Part shown: piece by piece, positions 1 to 7,915 of the stretch | Layout: the number at the start of each line of letters is the position of its first letter | Numbering within the stretch: position 1 is the stretch's first letter | DNA from: Bacteroidales bacterium | GTDB taxonomy: Bacteria > Bacteroidota > Bacteroidia > Bacteroidales > CAIWKO01 | Direction of reading: 5' to 3' | DNA: 42,226 bases | NCBI GenBank assembly: GCA_018004645.1 | Contig: JAGNBV010000016.1 | Span: 1-42,226, forward strand | Notes under the pieces: model-generated | The model's input: the letters and a program-made list of their open reading frames with translations, nothing else | What the model was told of the DNA's origin: nothing | Databases searched by the model: none | Translations under genes and position numbers: made by a program

Positions 1-2414
1 GTGTTAATGGTACTGCTGGTTCCGGACAATCTTGTGTAGGTGGCATAGCGGGTGTTTCTGAAGATGCAATTTCAAACAGCCATTCTTCAGCTACTGTGAT
101 AGGCACTTCTGGTTATTATAATGTGTATAGTTCTGAGTGCCCCTCTTATGCAGGCGGTATAGTAGGATATATGTGGCAAAACGCAACTGTGTCAAACTGC
201 TATTATTCAGCGCATGTAATGAGCGAAAGCTCTTCTTTTTCGACTTGTGCAGGCGGTATAGTGGGATGGATAGGGCAAAACACAACTGTGACAAACTGCT
301 ATTCTCAAGGGCAGGTTAATAGTACAAATTCTCCTTCTTCCACTACGATATATGCTCGTGCAGGTGGCGTTGCAGGGATAGTTGATCACGGCACGGTGTC
401 AAACTGCTATTCTACAAGCACCATAAGCAGCAATAGTACTTATATTGCTTTATCAGGTGGAATAGCAGGTCAATGTGTCGGTACTATATCCAACTGTGTG
501 GCATTAAATCCTGGTTTGACCTGCTCCAGTACATATTTTGGGCGAGTAACGGGATATAACGCCGGCACACTTCTAAACAATTTTGGCTTTTCGCAAATGG
601 TAAATCCTTCGGGAGACACCATATGGAACAACATTGGGGCGACAAACCTGGATGGTGCGAGCTTGAATAAAGTACAAATAAATACTGACGGCACACTGGG
701 TAACCACTTTACAACAGCAAACGGCTGGACAACCCAAAATGGCGAACTGCCCGGCCTGTTTGGAAATACGGTTGATATGCCATTACATTTACAAATGGTT
801 GCGCCCGTAATTACAATGGTAAGTTTGCCAAACGGCGAAACAGGAATTGCATACAGCCAAACACTCACAGCAACCGGTGAAACGCCAATGACATGGAGTC
901 TTGAAACGGGCAGCCTGCCAAATGGGTTATCCCTTTCAACAAGCGGAATAATATCAGGCACGCCGACAACGGCAGGAACGTATAATTTTACTGTAAAAGC
1001 AACCAACGGCGCAGGTAACGATACAAAACAATTAAGCATTTTAATTGTATCCGGTGTATCCGGGCATATCATTGCCGGGAAAACACGGTATCTGAAAAAG
1101 GCAATTGCAGGGAATCCCGCGCCAAATCAGCCCGTATACAACGCTGTAACATATAATATTGATAATGTAGAAGTGATCCTGAAGACCAGCCCGGGCGGGG
1201 CGGTAGTGGCAACCACTATGAGTGATGCCAACGGGAATTATCAATTTACCAATGTCCCGGATGGAGACTATATACTGGCTTACGACCACATCCCTTATCC
1301 TGACACCATGCAATATGTAAATCATGTTAATGCTATTGACCTTGCATTATTAAAATACAACATAGGCCACAATCCGGTAAGCGATCCGTCAAGATATTTT
1401 TCCGACAAACACAGAAGGGGCGCGGATGTGGATAATAATGCGTCCGTTAATAGTGTTGACATGGCGAGAATCAGTGCAAAGATCGGGATGCCAAGCGATC
1501 CGGCAAGAAATTTCCCGAAAGGAAACTGGGTAGCTTTTGATACCCTGGTAACAGTGGCCGGTACCGACTTAAACGTAACCCTGCAAACAGTTGCCTTTGG
1601 CGACTACGATGCATCCAGTGGAAAATACCAAGGTGCTGTAACCAACTGGAGTATGGCAAAAGTACTGCCTGATGAGGATATCATCATCCGTTCAGACGAA
1701 TCAATCATGATAAGTGATCCTGATTATTTTGAAGTTCCCCTACGGATAAGCACCAAAATGAATGAGCTTTCCGCAGTGGGCCTGGAGTTGAACTATCCCA
1801 ATGATAAATACAAACTGGTAAGTGCCTCCATGTCCAATACCGGCAAAGACAATGGTCCGGCAAAGATCAATCCTACATTGGAAGAAATCATTGCAGCAAA
1901 TAATGACCTGCTGGTAACAGATGACCAGGGAATAATCAGAGTGGTTTTTGCCACCACAGATCATTTTGATGTTGCTGCTAATGATGAACTGGTAAGGCTT
2001 GGCTTCCGTCCGCTCACCAATGCGGGCCAAGGAGAACTGGATTTTTACCTGAAGGGCACCGGTTTGATAGCCAATCAATATGGTGAAATTAATGAGGATG
2101 CCTTCCTTACTATGCCAAAGATCTTTGTCCAGGGAGAGGAGCCGCAAGCCGGATATGAATTTTCCGGTTATCCCAATCCCTTCAATGATGATGCAACTTT
2201 GACATATTTTATTCCGGAAAACGGCAAGGTAAAACTGAATGTGTACAATTCTCTTGGCGAACTAATCACAGAACTGGTGAATGAAACTCAAACCATCGGA
2301 AATCATACTGTTGTATTTTCGCAAAAGAACCTGTCTTCTGGCATGTACACGTTCAAACTTGAATTTGCAGGTTGGGATAAATCAAAATGTATGGTGATCA
2401 GGATGGTGCATTGA
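1..2414 (+). CDS. Secreted multidomain protein with GLUG repeats and T9SS sorting domain (5' truncated)
   Basis: The reading frame is open to the window edge (first full codon at base 3), so the N-terminus lies outside. Counting from the GTG at 96, glycine-rich GLUG-type repeats (motifs like AGGIVGYM, AGGIVGWIGQ, SGGIAGQ) fill about residues 1-150. A putative Ig domain (He_PIG type, with GLSLSTSGIISGTPTTAGTY) spans about 235-320. A carboxypeptidase-regulatory-like fold (SDANGNYQFTNVPDGDY) follows, overlapping a dockerin-like pair of Ca-binding helices (NAIDLALLKYNIG and DVDNNASVNSVDMARISAKIG, about 405-470). Then comes a cohesin-like beta region (about 500-640). A type A T9SS C-terminal domain (YPNPFNDDATL ... 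GMYTFKLEF) ends the chain. Such proteins are exported by Sec, moved across the outer membrane by T9SS and cleaved or anchored at the surface. The ligand or substrate cannot be told from this part. Domain names are pattern recognition, not profile searches. Confidence 0.85.
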   Translation, partial: VNGTAGSGQSCVGGIAGVSEDAISNSHSSATVIGTSGYYNVYSSECPSYAGGIVGYMWQNATVSNCYYSAHVMSESSSFSTCAGGIVGWIGQNTTVTNCYSQGQVNSTNSPSSTTIYARAGGVAGIVDHGTVSNCYSTSTISSNSTYIALSGGIAGQCVGTISNCVALNPGLTCSSTYFGRVTGYNAGTLLNNFGFSQMVNPSGDTIWNNIGATNLDGASLNKVQINTDGTLGNHFTTANGWTTQNGELPGLFGNTVDMPLHLQMVAPVITMVSLPNGETGIAYSQTLTATGETPMTWSLETGSLPNGLSLSTSGIISGTPTTAGTYNFTVKATNGAGNDTKQLSILIVSGVSGHIIAGKTRYLKKAIAGNPAPNQPVYNAVTYNIDNVEVILKTSPGGAVVATTMSDANGNYQFTNVPDGDYILAYDHIPYPDTMQYVNHVNAIDLALLKYNIGHNPVSDPSRYFSDKHRRGADVDNNASVNSVDMARISAKIGMPSDPARNFPKGNWVAFDTLVTVAGTDLNVTLQTVAFGDYDASSGKYQGAVTNWSMAKVLPDEDIIIRSDESIMISDPDYFEVPLRISTKMNELSAVGLELNYPNDKYKLVSASMSNTGKDNGPAKINPTLEEIIAANNDLLVTDDQGIIRVVFATTDHFDVAANDELVRLGFRPLTNAGQGELDFYLKGTGLIANQYGEINEDAFLTMPKIFVQGEEPQAGYEFSGYPNPFNDDATLTYFIPENGKVKLNVYNSLGELITELVNETQTIGNHTVVFSQKNLSSGMYTFKLEFAGWDKSKCMVIRMVH

Positions 2415-2660
2415 TTTAATACTGTAGAATCCACAACAATTAGCAGCATTTATCTGAATCCTGTTAAAGATTATTTCTTCATAGATGCCGAAAACAATGC
2501 TACAATAACACTTTACGACATTTTAGGTAAAGAAGTTCTATTTCACAATGCAAGCGGCACAACAAAAATAAACATGGACCATTTACTGGATGGTATCTAC
2601 TCCATTCTTATTATTTTAAGTGATGGAATTATTGGAAAAACTAAAATTGTTAATCAGTAA
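2415..2660 (+). pseudogene. Orphan second T9SS C-terminal sorting domain, in frame after a TGA
   Basis: Immediately after the TGA at 2412-2414 the same frame stays open for 81 codons to a TAA at 2658-2660. It reads as a second T9SS type A sorting domain: IYLNPVKDYFFI, then ATITLYDILGKEV, then LLDGIYSILIIL and a basic KTKIVNQ end. It has no plausible start codon or promoter of its own. It is best read as the tail of a protein whose body was lost or replaced, or as an extension reached only by stop-codon readthrough. The first explanation is simpler because the upstream sorting domain is already complete. Confidence 0.75.
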
Positions 2661-2780
2661 AGGCAGGAAGATAATCAGCCTATCATTTGATGAATTCCCA
2701 TTAAGACCAAAAAAATCAAATATGGGATTTTTGAAAATTGTTTGGTAAACGATTAACCCATAATAGCCAATGTATCTTCA

Positions 2781-3929
2781 TCAGTACACCACTGTCTCCG
2801 GATACCCAAAGCCATTATATTCTTTGGCCGAATTGATATAGGCACCTGCAGGATAAACAAGGAAAAAATCACCTGCTTTTACAGTTTCCGGCAGCATCAG
2901 GTTTTCAGCAAAAATATCATGGCTGTCGCATGTGGGGCCGGTAATGTTGTATGGCAACAATTTCACAGTTTCGTTTGTCTTATAAGGGTACACAAGCTGA
3001 TATTTCAACCCGCCCATTATCCATTGAAACCCTTGAAAAATGCTGCTGTCTAAGAATATCCAATGTTTTTTGCCGCGTTTGATAACGGCCGTTACAGCTG
3101 ATAGCATGACTGCGGTGTTGGCCATGATAACAGAGCCGGGTTCGGCCATTATTGTCATGCCATGTTTTATTCTGAAAATCGCCAGTTGAGGTTTAATTTT
3201 TTTGGAAATATTGTTTAGCAAGGCGTATTGGTCCACGCCATGGGCCGGGAACCCGCCACCGATATTTAGGAAGTTGAGTTTTATTCCTTTTTCTTCAAGT
3301 GCTGTTGTTACTTGCGCCGCTATGTTCATGGCCGCCTCAAAGGTTTCCGGCAGGGTGTTGTTCCATCCCACATGGAATGCGATGCCTACCGGCCTTAATC
3401 CACAGTCTGTCGCCATTTTCATCAGCCTGCAGGCTTCCTGGAACCTGGCTCCAAATTTGTGTTCCAACTTCCATTCCGCACCCTTGTTGGGAACGGCAAT
3501 TCGCAGATACACATCCGAAGCCGGGGCGTGTTGACTAAGTTTTAAAAGTTCGCTTTCTGAATCAAAAGCAAAAGTTTTGATGCCATAATCATGAGCCAAC
3601 CGGATATGTTTCTGAATTTTTACCGGATTGCTGAAAATGATTTTATCAGGATCTGTCTGAATGTTTTTGAGCATCTCCAACTCTCCGGCAGAGGATATCT
3701 CAAAACAGACACCAAGCTTTTTAAGAAAGCTCAGTACGGCAATGTCGTGGTTTACCTTGACCGGAAAATAAACTTGTCGTTCCCTGATGCTAAAACATTT
3801 TAAAAAGTAATGCAGATTGTATGCTATCTGTTCCTTGCTGCAAATTATGACAGGCGTAGCAACTGTTGCTTTGAGAGCAGTAACTATGTTTTTTTTGAGT
3901 TCGGTGGGAAAAGCAGACAGGTTGTACAT
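2781..3929 (-). CDS. Ornithine/lysine decarboxylase family protein (PLP fold type III)
   Basis: A 382-residue PLP-dependent group IV amino-acid decarboxylase, the family of eukaryotic-type ornithine decarboxylase, diaminopimelate decarboxylase and carboxynorspermidine decarboxylase. Visible features are the PLP lysine K58 in FPVKVNHD, FHVGW (H186), the phosphate-binding GGG at 224-226, AEPGS at 262-266, and the C-terminal GPTCDSHD (C334, D335, D338) typical of ornithine/lysine decarboxylases. The length suits ornithine decarboxylase, giving putrescine from ornithine; lysine decarboxylation is possible and cannot be excluded from sequence alone. The protein is cytosolic and active as a dimer in the family. 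The gene stands alone between the T9SS gene (convergent) and a repeat-filled spacer. Confidence 0.88.
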   Translation of the reverse strand: MYNLSAFPTELKKNIVTALKATVATPVIICSKEQIAYNLHYFLKCFSIRERQVYFPVKVNHDIAVLSFLKKLGVCFEISSAGELEMLKNIQTDPDKIIFSNPVKIQKHIRLAHDYGIKTFAFDSESELLKLSQHAPASDVYLRIAVPNKGAEWKLEHKFGARFQEACRLMKMATDCGLRPVGIAFHVGWNNTLPETFEAAMNIAAQVTTALEEKGIKLNFLNIGGGFPAHGVDQYALLNNISKKIKPQLAIFRIKHGMTIMAEPGSVIMANTAVMLSAVTAVIKRGKKHWIFLDSSIFQGFQWIMGGLKYQLVYPYKTNETVKLLPYNITGPTCDSHDIFAENLMLPETVKAGDFFLVYPAGAYINSAKEYNGFGYPETVVY

Positions 3930-4296
3930 TTTTTACATTAGTTAAGCAAGTTAAATAAGTTAAATGAGTTAAATGAGTTGATTAAGTTAAACGGGAGGGG
4001 AAATCAGTAAATCACTACTTTTTTCCTTTGTACTTATTTAACCTAATCACTAGTTAACTAGTAAGTTAAATAAGTCGATTAAGTTTGAATGAGGAAATGA
4101 GGAGTAAGGGGTAAACGCTTTCGTTCCTCCTTATTTCCTCCTTTGTACTTATTTAACCTAATCATCAGTTAACTTGTAAGTCAAATAAGTTGATTAAGTT
4201 GGAATGAGGAAAAGAGGAGTAAGGGGTAAACGCTTTCTTTCCTCCTTTCTTCCTTTGTACTATTTGACCCAATCAACCTATTTAACTTAATCCTTC
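3930..4296. repeat. Tandem 112-115 bp repeats with palindromic core
   Basis: This gene-free spacer is built of related units. The segment beginning CCTTTGTAC recurs at 4025, 4140 and 4252 (periods 115 and 112). Each full unit contains ACTTATTTAAC and, about 20 bases on, its inverse GTTAAATAAGT, followed by a purine-rich part (GAGGAAATGAGGAGTAAGGGGTAAACG). In the first unit the arms are 4032-4042 and 4065-4075 and the loop contains the perfect palindrome ACTAGTTAACTAGT (4049-4062). The left part (3943-3985) has short GTTAAATRAGTT iterations. I see no coding potential. Confidence 0.8.
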
Positions 4297-6102
4297 CTAT
4301 AGCAATCCTCCGTTCATAAATATCTTCGCCTGTGCGTCATAAAACTTATTGACTTTCCCTGTCTTATTGTTGGTCAGGTTGGTAATCTCGCCGCTGAGAA
4401 AATCAATTTTTGCAGTGTCGCCGTCTTTCAGCTCAAGCTGGTCAAGCACTTCGGGATTGTATGTCAGTATGGGGAATGCAGCATTGATGGCATTGCGTTC
4501 GTAAATTGCTCCGTAAGATTCGGCTAGTATGCATGAAATTCCTAACGAAACAAAGCAATCCACGGCTTGCTGACGCGAGCTGCCTGCTCCAAAATTCTTT
4601 GCAGTGATGATGATGTCGCCGGCTTTGGCTTTCTTTGCAAAGTCTTCGTATCCCTTGAGGTTGTCAAACGAATACTGTCCCATTTCTTTGATATCGGTGA
4701 TGGTCAGGTATCGGTTATGATAAATCATATCGGTGTCGATATCATCTTTTTTGATGATCCATACCCTGCCTTCCACTACTGATGGCTTTTGGGTTTTCTG
4801 CATATTTTCGCTTTTTGCCGAAGGTTTTAAAATTCCGAGTTTACCGAAAGCAGCCGGTTCTGAAGGAAGTTGGTCGGGTGTTGTAATGCATCCGGCAACA
4901 GCCGAGGCAGCTACCACGGCAGGCGAAGCAAGGTACACAAAACCTTTTCCCTGTTTGCCTTCAAAATTACGGTTTCCGGTACTGATAGTAACTTCCTGAG
5001 GCCCGTTTTGCCCAACCTGTCCTGCTGCACATCCTGCGCAGCCAGCGTTGGAAACCATGGCTCCGGCATCTTTGAATATTTTAATAAGGCCTTCTTCCAA
5101 AGCCTGATTCCAGATATCGTCGGTGGCGGGAACTATTTTTAATACTACGCCGGGGGCCACTTTTTTGCCTTTTAAAATACCCGCGGCAATGCGCAAATCA
5201 TCAATGCGCCCATTGGTGCAACTGCCAATGAAGGCCGAATCGATTTTGGTACCTTTTACCGATTCCACGCTGGCGTCGTCGTGTGGATGTCCGGGACGTG
5301 CCACCATCGGAACAAATTTGCTGATATCAATATCGAAAACCTGTTGATATACGGCATCAGCATCAGCTTTTACCGGTTCTATCTTTTTCCCGGTAAATTT
5401 TTCAAAATGACTGATGATTTCAGCAGTCGGAGTGAAGAAGATGATGATAGCGCCCATCTCCGTAGCCATTGAAGAGATGGTGATGCGTTCGTCCACGGTG
5501 AGTTTGTCGGTTTCTTCACCATAAATTTCTACGGAGGTACCTAACAGTTTATTTGCCCCGAAAATGCTCAGCAGGTTGAGTACGATGTCTTTTGCTGAAA
5601 CATTAGCCGGGCGTTTTCCGGTAAGGTTTATTTTTACAGAATATGGAACTTTAAACCATACATAGCCCTTGGCCCATGCAGCGGCAATGTCCTGATCGCC
5701 CATGCCCTGGCCGAAACAGCCGATGGCGCCCATAATGTTGGCATGTGAATCGGTGGAAACAAAAGTGCTTCCCGGCCAGGCCAGGCCGCCGTCGATAGCC
5801 TGATGCGTGCCGATACCGGCATCAATATCGTAAACACGGATGTTGTTTTCACGGGCATATTGCCGGCACAGATGCTGGTTGGCAGCATATTTCTGGTCTG
5901 AACCGCCGGGGTTGCAGTCAAAGGTAAAGACCGTCTTCGACGGGTCGTTTACCGTGAGTCCGTTGTCCAAAAGATTTTTTACAACGTTGGCACCTCCAAA
6001 GTCGCGTGCGGCACGGGTGTCGATGGTTACATCAATGATGTCGTCAGGCTTTACGGTTGCCTGGTTGGAATGTTTTGCAAGAATTTTTTCTATTAGTGTC
6101 AT
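4297..6102 (-). CDS. Aconitase/3-isopropylmalate dehydratase family protein, large and small domains fused
   Basis: A 601-residue [4Fe-4S] hydro-lyase. The catalytic part (about 1-420) has STDSH (D118-H120), the GSCTNGR cluster loop (C295) and NAGCAGC (C355, C358), so all three cluster cysteines are present. A linker (about 420-445) leads to the swivelling LeuD-like domain with DDIDTDMI (453-460) and FGAGSSR (504-510). Family members interconvert citrate/isocitrate, homocitrate/homoisocitrate or 2-/3-isopropylmalate. The isocitrate dehydrogenase-type gene at the head of the same leftward block favours an aconitase role, giving citrate to isocitrate to 2-oxoglutarate. No leucine-pathway gene is nearby. 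Oddities are FDCNPGG where LeuC-type proteins usually have a DHxxP-like segment, and QQAV after GSSR where LeuD has EHAP, so substrate assignment is open. Confidence 0.85.
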   Translation of the reverse strand: MTLIEKILAKHSNQATVKPDDIIDVTIDTRAARDFGGANVVKNLLDNGLTVNDPSKTVFTFDCNPGGSDQKYAANQHLCRQYARENNIRVYDIDAGIGTHQAIDGGLAWPGSTFVSTDSHANIMGAIGCFGQGMGDQDIAAAWAKGYVWFKVPYSVKINLTGKRPANVSAKDIVLNLLSIFGANKLLGTSVEIYGEETDKLTVDERITISSMATEMGAIIIFFTPTAEIISHFEKFTGKKIEPVKADADAVYQQVFDIDISKFVPMVARPGHPHDDASVESVKGTKIDSAFIGSCTNGRIDDLRIAAGILKGKKVAPGVVLKIVPATDDIWNQALEEGLIKIFKDAGAMVSNAGCAGCAAGQVGQNGPQEVTISTGNRNFEGKQGKGFVYLASPAVVAASAVAGCITTPDQLPSEPAAFGKLGILKPSAKSENMQKTQKPSVVEGRVWIIKKDDIDTDMIYHNRYLTITDIKEMGQYSFDNLKGYEDFAKKAKAGDIIITAKNFGAGSSRQQAVDCFVSLGISCILAESYGAIYERNAINAAFPILTYNPEVLDQLELKDGDTAKIDFLSGEITNLTNNKTGKVNKFYDAQAKIFMNGGLL

Positions 6103-6151
6103 GGCTCTATTTTATTATTTCTTTTTTCATTTATCCAATTTTTTTTAAATT

Positions 6152-6180
6152 TCTTTGCGACTTAACGCCTTTGCGAGAAA
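6152..6180. repeat. Short interspersed direct-repeat element (CTTTGCGA twice)
   Basis: CTTTGCGA at 6153-6160 and 6169-6176 is separated by CTTAACGC. The combined string resembles a small repeat I recall from intergenic DNA of many Bacteroidota. It lies in the 105-bp gap between the HD-fold gene and the aconitase-type gene. Function unknown. Confidence 0.4.
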
Positions 6181-6207
6181 AAAATAAAAAGTATTTACTA
6201 TTCTTAT

Positions 6208-6753
6208 TTATTTTAATCGGTCCTTGAATGGTTCAAAAGTCATGAAATCGGCGTGGTGCACGACGAAAGCCTCGGTGGTTCTTTTCACCATATCGCCTTC
6301 ACCGGCGTGGGTGGCAATGATATGGCAAACTTCTGCAGGAACACCGCATTGCTCAGCCAGCGATACACCGCTAAATGGATGGCGCAGGTATTTCCCATAT
6401 TTTCCCTGGACGGATTTTCCGTCTTTCATCTCATATTCAAGCAGTTTTCCAACATCAGCAAGAATAGCTCCTGCAATAAGCACATCCATGTTAACCGGAA
6501 GGTCATCTTTAAAAAATTTGTTCATCTGTTGGCCGCAATCTTTGGCAATGTGCACCACAGCACGCTTGTGCCCCATAAAAGTCACTTTCAGGTCTGGTCC
6601 GGCAAGTAATGTAAAAGGAATAGTGTTCAGGTCTTTGACTGTCAAAACACTTTTTTCGAGAGCTACTTCCCAGGTTTTTGCAGTTTTTTCACGCAGGGAT
6701 TCATCTTTGATCCACATGAGTTCGGGCCATAATTCTAATACTTGTGCATTCAT
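6208..6753 (-). CDS. HD-fold protein with altered HD motif
   Basis: A 181-residue single-domain protein resembling HD phosphohydrolases. Helical positions fit: H62 in MGHKRAVVHIAK, then AILADVGKLLEYE, RHPFSGV (H125), HIIATHAGEG (H144, H149) and a terminal VVHHADF (H166, H167, D169). The doublet that names the family normally reads HD.GK; here it is A99-D100-V-G-K, so one of the metal-ligand histidines is replaced by alanine. Either the metal site is reduced to one metal or a neighbouring histidine substitutes. The gene lies 37 bp after the DUF1402-like gene and 105 bp before the aconitase-type gene on the same strand, so it is probably co-transcribed. Substrate unknown; nucleotide or phosphoester hydrolysis is the family default. 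Confidence 0.7.
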   Translation of the reverse strand: MNAQVLELWPELMWIKDESLREKTAKTWEVALEKSVLTVKDLNTIPFTLLAGPDLKVTFMGHKRAVVHIAKDCGQQMNKFFKDDLPVNMDVLIAGAILADVGKLLEYEMKDGKSVQGKYGKYLRHPFSGVSLAEQCGVPAEVCHIIATHAGEGDMVKRTTEAFVVHHADFMTFEPFKDRLK

Positions 6754-6790
6754 AGTTTTTTTGGTTTTAGTTAATATAAAATTTCATTTT

Positions 6791-7900
6791 TTACCACAGA
6801 TTTGGTTTATATGGAAAAACATCTGCCAATTCGCCGGAATAATAAAACTCATAAGCCAATGCTCCAAATGTATAATTTTTTTCTTTAATCTGAATAGTTG
6901 AACCACCTACTGAAGGATTTGATTTCGGAACGGAACAGGCATAACCGACATTATACAGCGTCGCGAGTATTTCCGGCCGGTCCGAGATATCATATCCGGA
7001 TCTTTTCCATTGCTGCCGGACTTCTTTTAAGATCACGGCGGCATATAAGTAAGAATAATAGTGGTTACGGTAATTCACCAGCCGGTCGTAACGTTCTTTT
7101 GTTACATCCGTGGTGCTGAAATCCAGCTGATGTTGGTATTTTTTTCCAGGATAAAAAATGGATGTGGAATCTTGAAGGTATTTTTCTGCCAGCATGGCCG
7201 TTTCTTCCTTAACACCGGTAACACCCAGCGAAAATTTCGCTTCCACCGATAAAATTTTTAATGGGCTGATAACGGTTTTATAGACTTCCCGTGTTGAATT
7301 GAACAGGCGCATTTGTTCCCCCAGCAATACGGATACAATAAGCCTGGGTTCCACATCCATCACCATACCCGCACTGTCGATCAGCGACGTATCTTTCATC
7401 ACGGCAATTTTAAAATCCGACCATTCGGGAATGTTCATCCATTCATATAAATTACAGTCTTTTTGAGCATTTGTCCTGTTATGACCGAATAAAATCTCAC
7501 ATTCTTTTATTTTGTTGGTGTAATCATTGCTGTCTATCATATTAAGGCCGGCCGCGTCAATCATGCGTTCTGCTATGGCTATGTTCTGATGTTGCAGATA
7601 GGCCTTATGAATCAATTGTGCATTTGCAGGGTAGTATTCATTTAATACATTCAGCTTAGAATAGAATTTTGCGATCCTGAAGACATCATTTTCTGAAGAA
7701 TCACTTTTAAGTGAACTATAATCATTATCCATCTTCTGAAAATACCGGTCGTTATAATCCACAGCTCCGGGATCATTGAATACATGCAATTTGATACCTA
7801 CAAAGGCCGTAGTCAACATAAAACCTATCAATGCAAAAAGTACGGTAAGGATTATCGAGGAGTACCTGATGGCTTTGTTTTGTTTTAACTTTTTAAACAT
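6791..7900 (-). CDS. Membrane-anchored DUF1402-like protein, possibly lysozyme-fold
   Basis: 369 residues with a basic N-terminus and one strong membrane segment (about 14-36, SSIILTVLFALIGFMLTTAF), the rest predicted outside the cytoplasm. The body resembles DUF1402-type proteins: VEPRLIVSVLLGEQMRLF, FSLGVTGVKEETA, LYAAVILKEV, PEILATLYNVGY, then NPSVGGSTI and a C-terminal FGALAYEFYYSGELADVFPY. In lysozyme-fold lytic transglycosylases a Glu follows a similar helix and the GVxGVxxxTA string is typical, so peptidoglycan cleavage is a reasonable guess, with E in LLGEQ as candidate acid. This is inference. The stop lies 37 bp before the HD-fold gene; the start lies only 15 bp after the phosphodiester glycosidase gene, suggesting co-expression. 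Confidence 0.6.
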   Translation of the reverse strand: MFKKLKQNKAIRYSSIILTVLFALIGFMLTTAFVGIKLHVFNDPGAVDYNDRYFQKMDNDYSSLKSDSSENDVFRIAKFYSKLNVLNEYYPANAQLIHKAYLQHQNIAIAERMIDAAGLNMIDSNDYTNKIKECEILFGHNRTNAQKDCNLYEWMNIPEWSDFKIAVMKDTSLIDSAGMVMDVEPRLIVSVLLGEQMRLFNSTREVYKTVISPLKILSVEAKFSLGVTGVKEETAMLAEKYLQDSTSIFYPGKKYQHQLDFSTTDVTKERYDRLVNYRNHYYSYLYAAVILKEVRQQWKRSGYDISDRPEILATLYNVGYACSVPKSNPSVGGSTIQIKEKNYTFGALAYEFYYSGELADVFPYKPNLW

Positions 7901-7915
7901 TTATTACAGAATACT

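Noticed and set aside
3943..4290. Tandem repeats as a CRISPR array
   Set aside because: The units are 112-115 bp, contiguous and nearly identical throughout, with no short repeat/unique spacer alternation and no cas genes.
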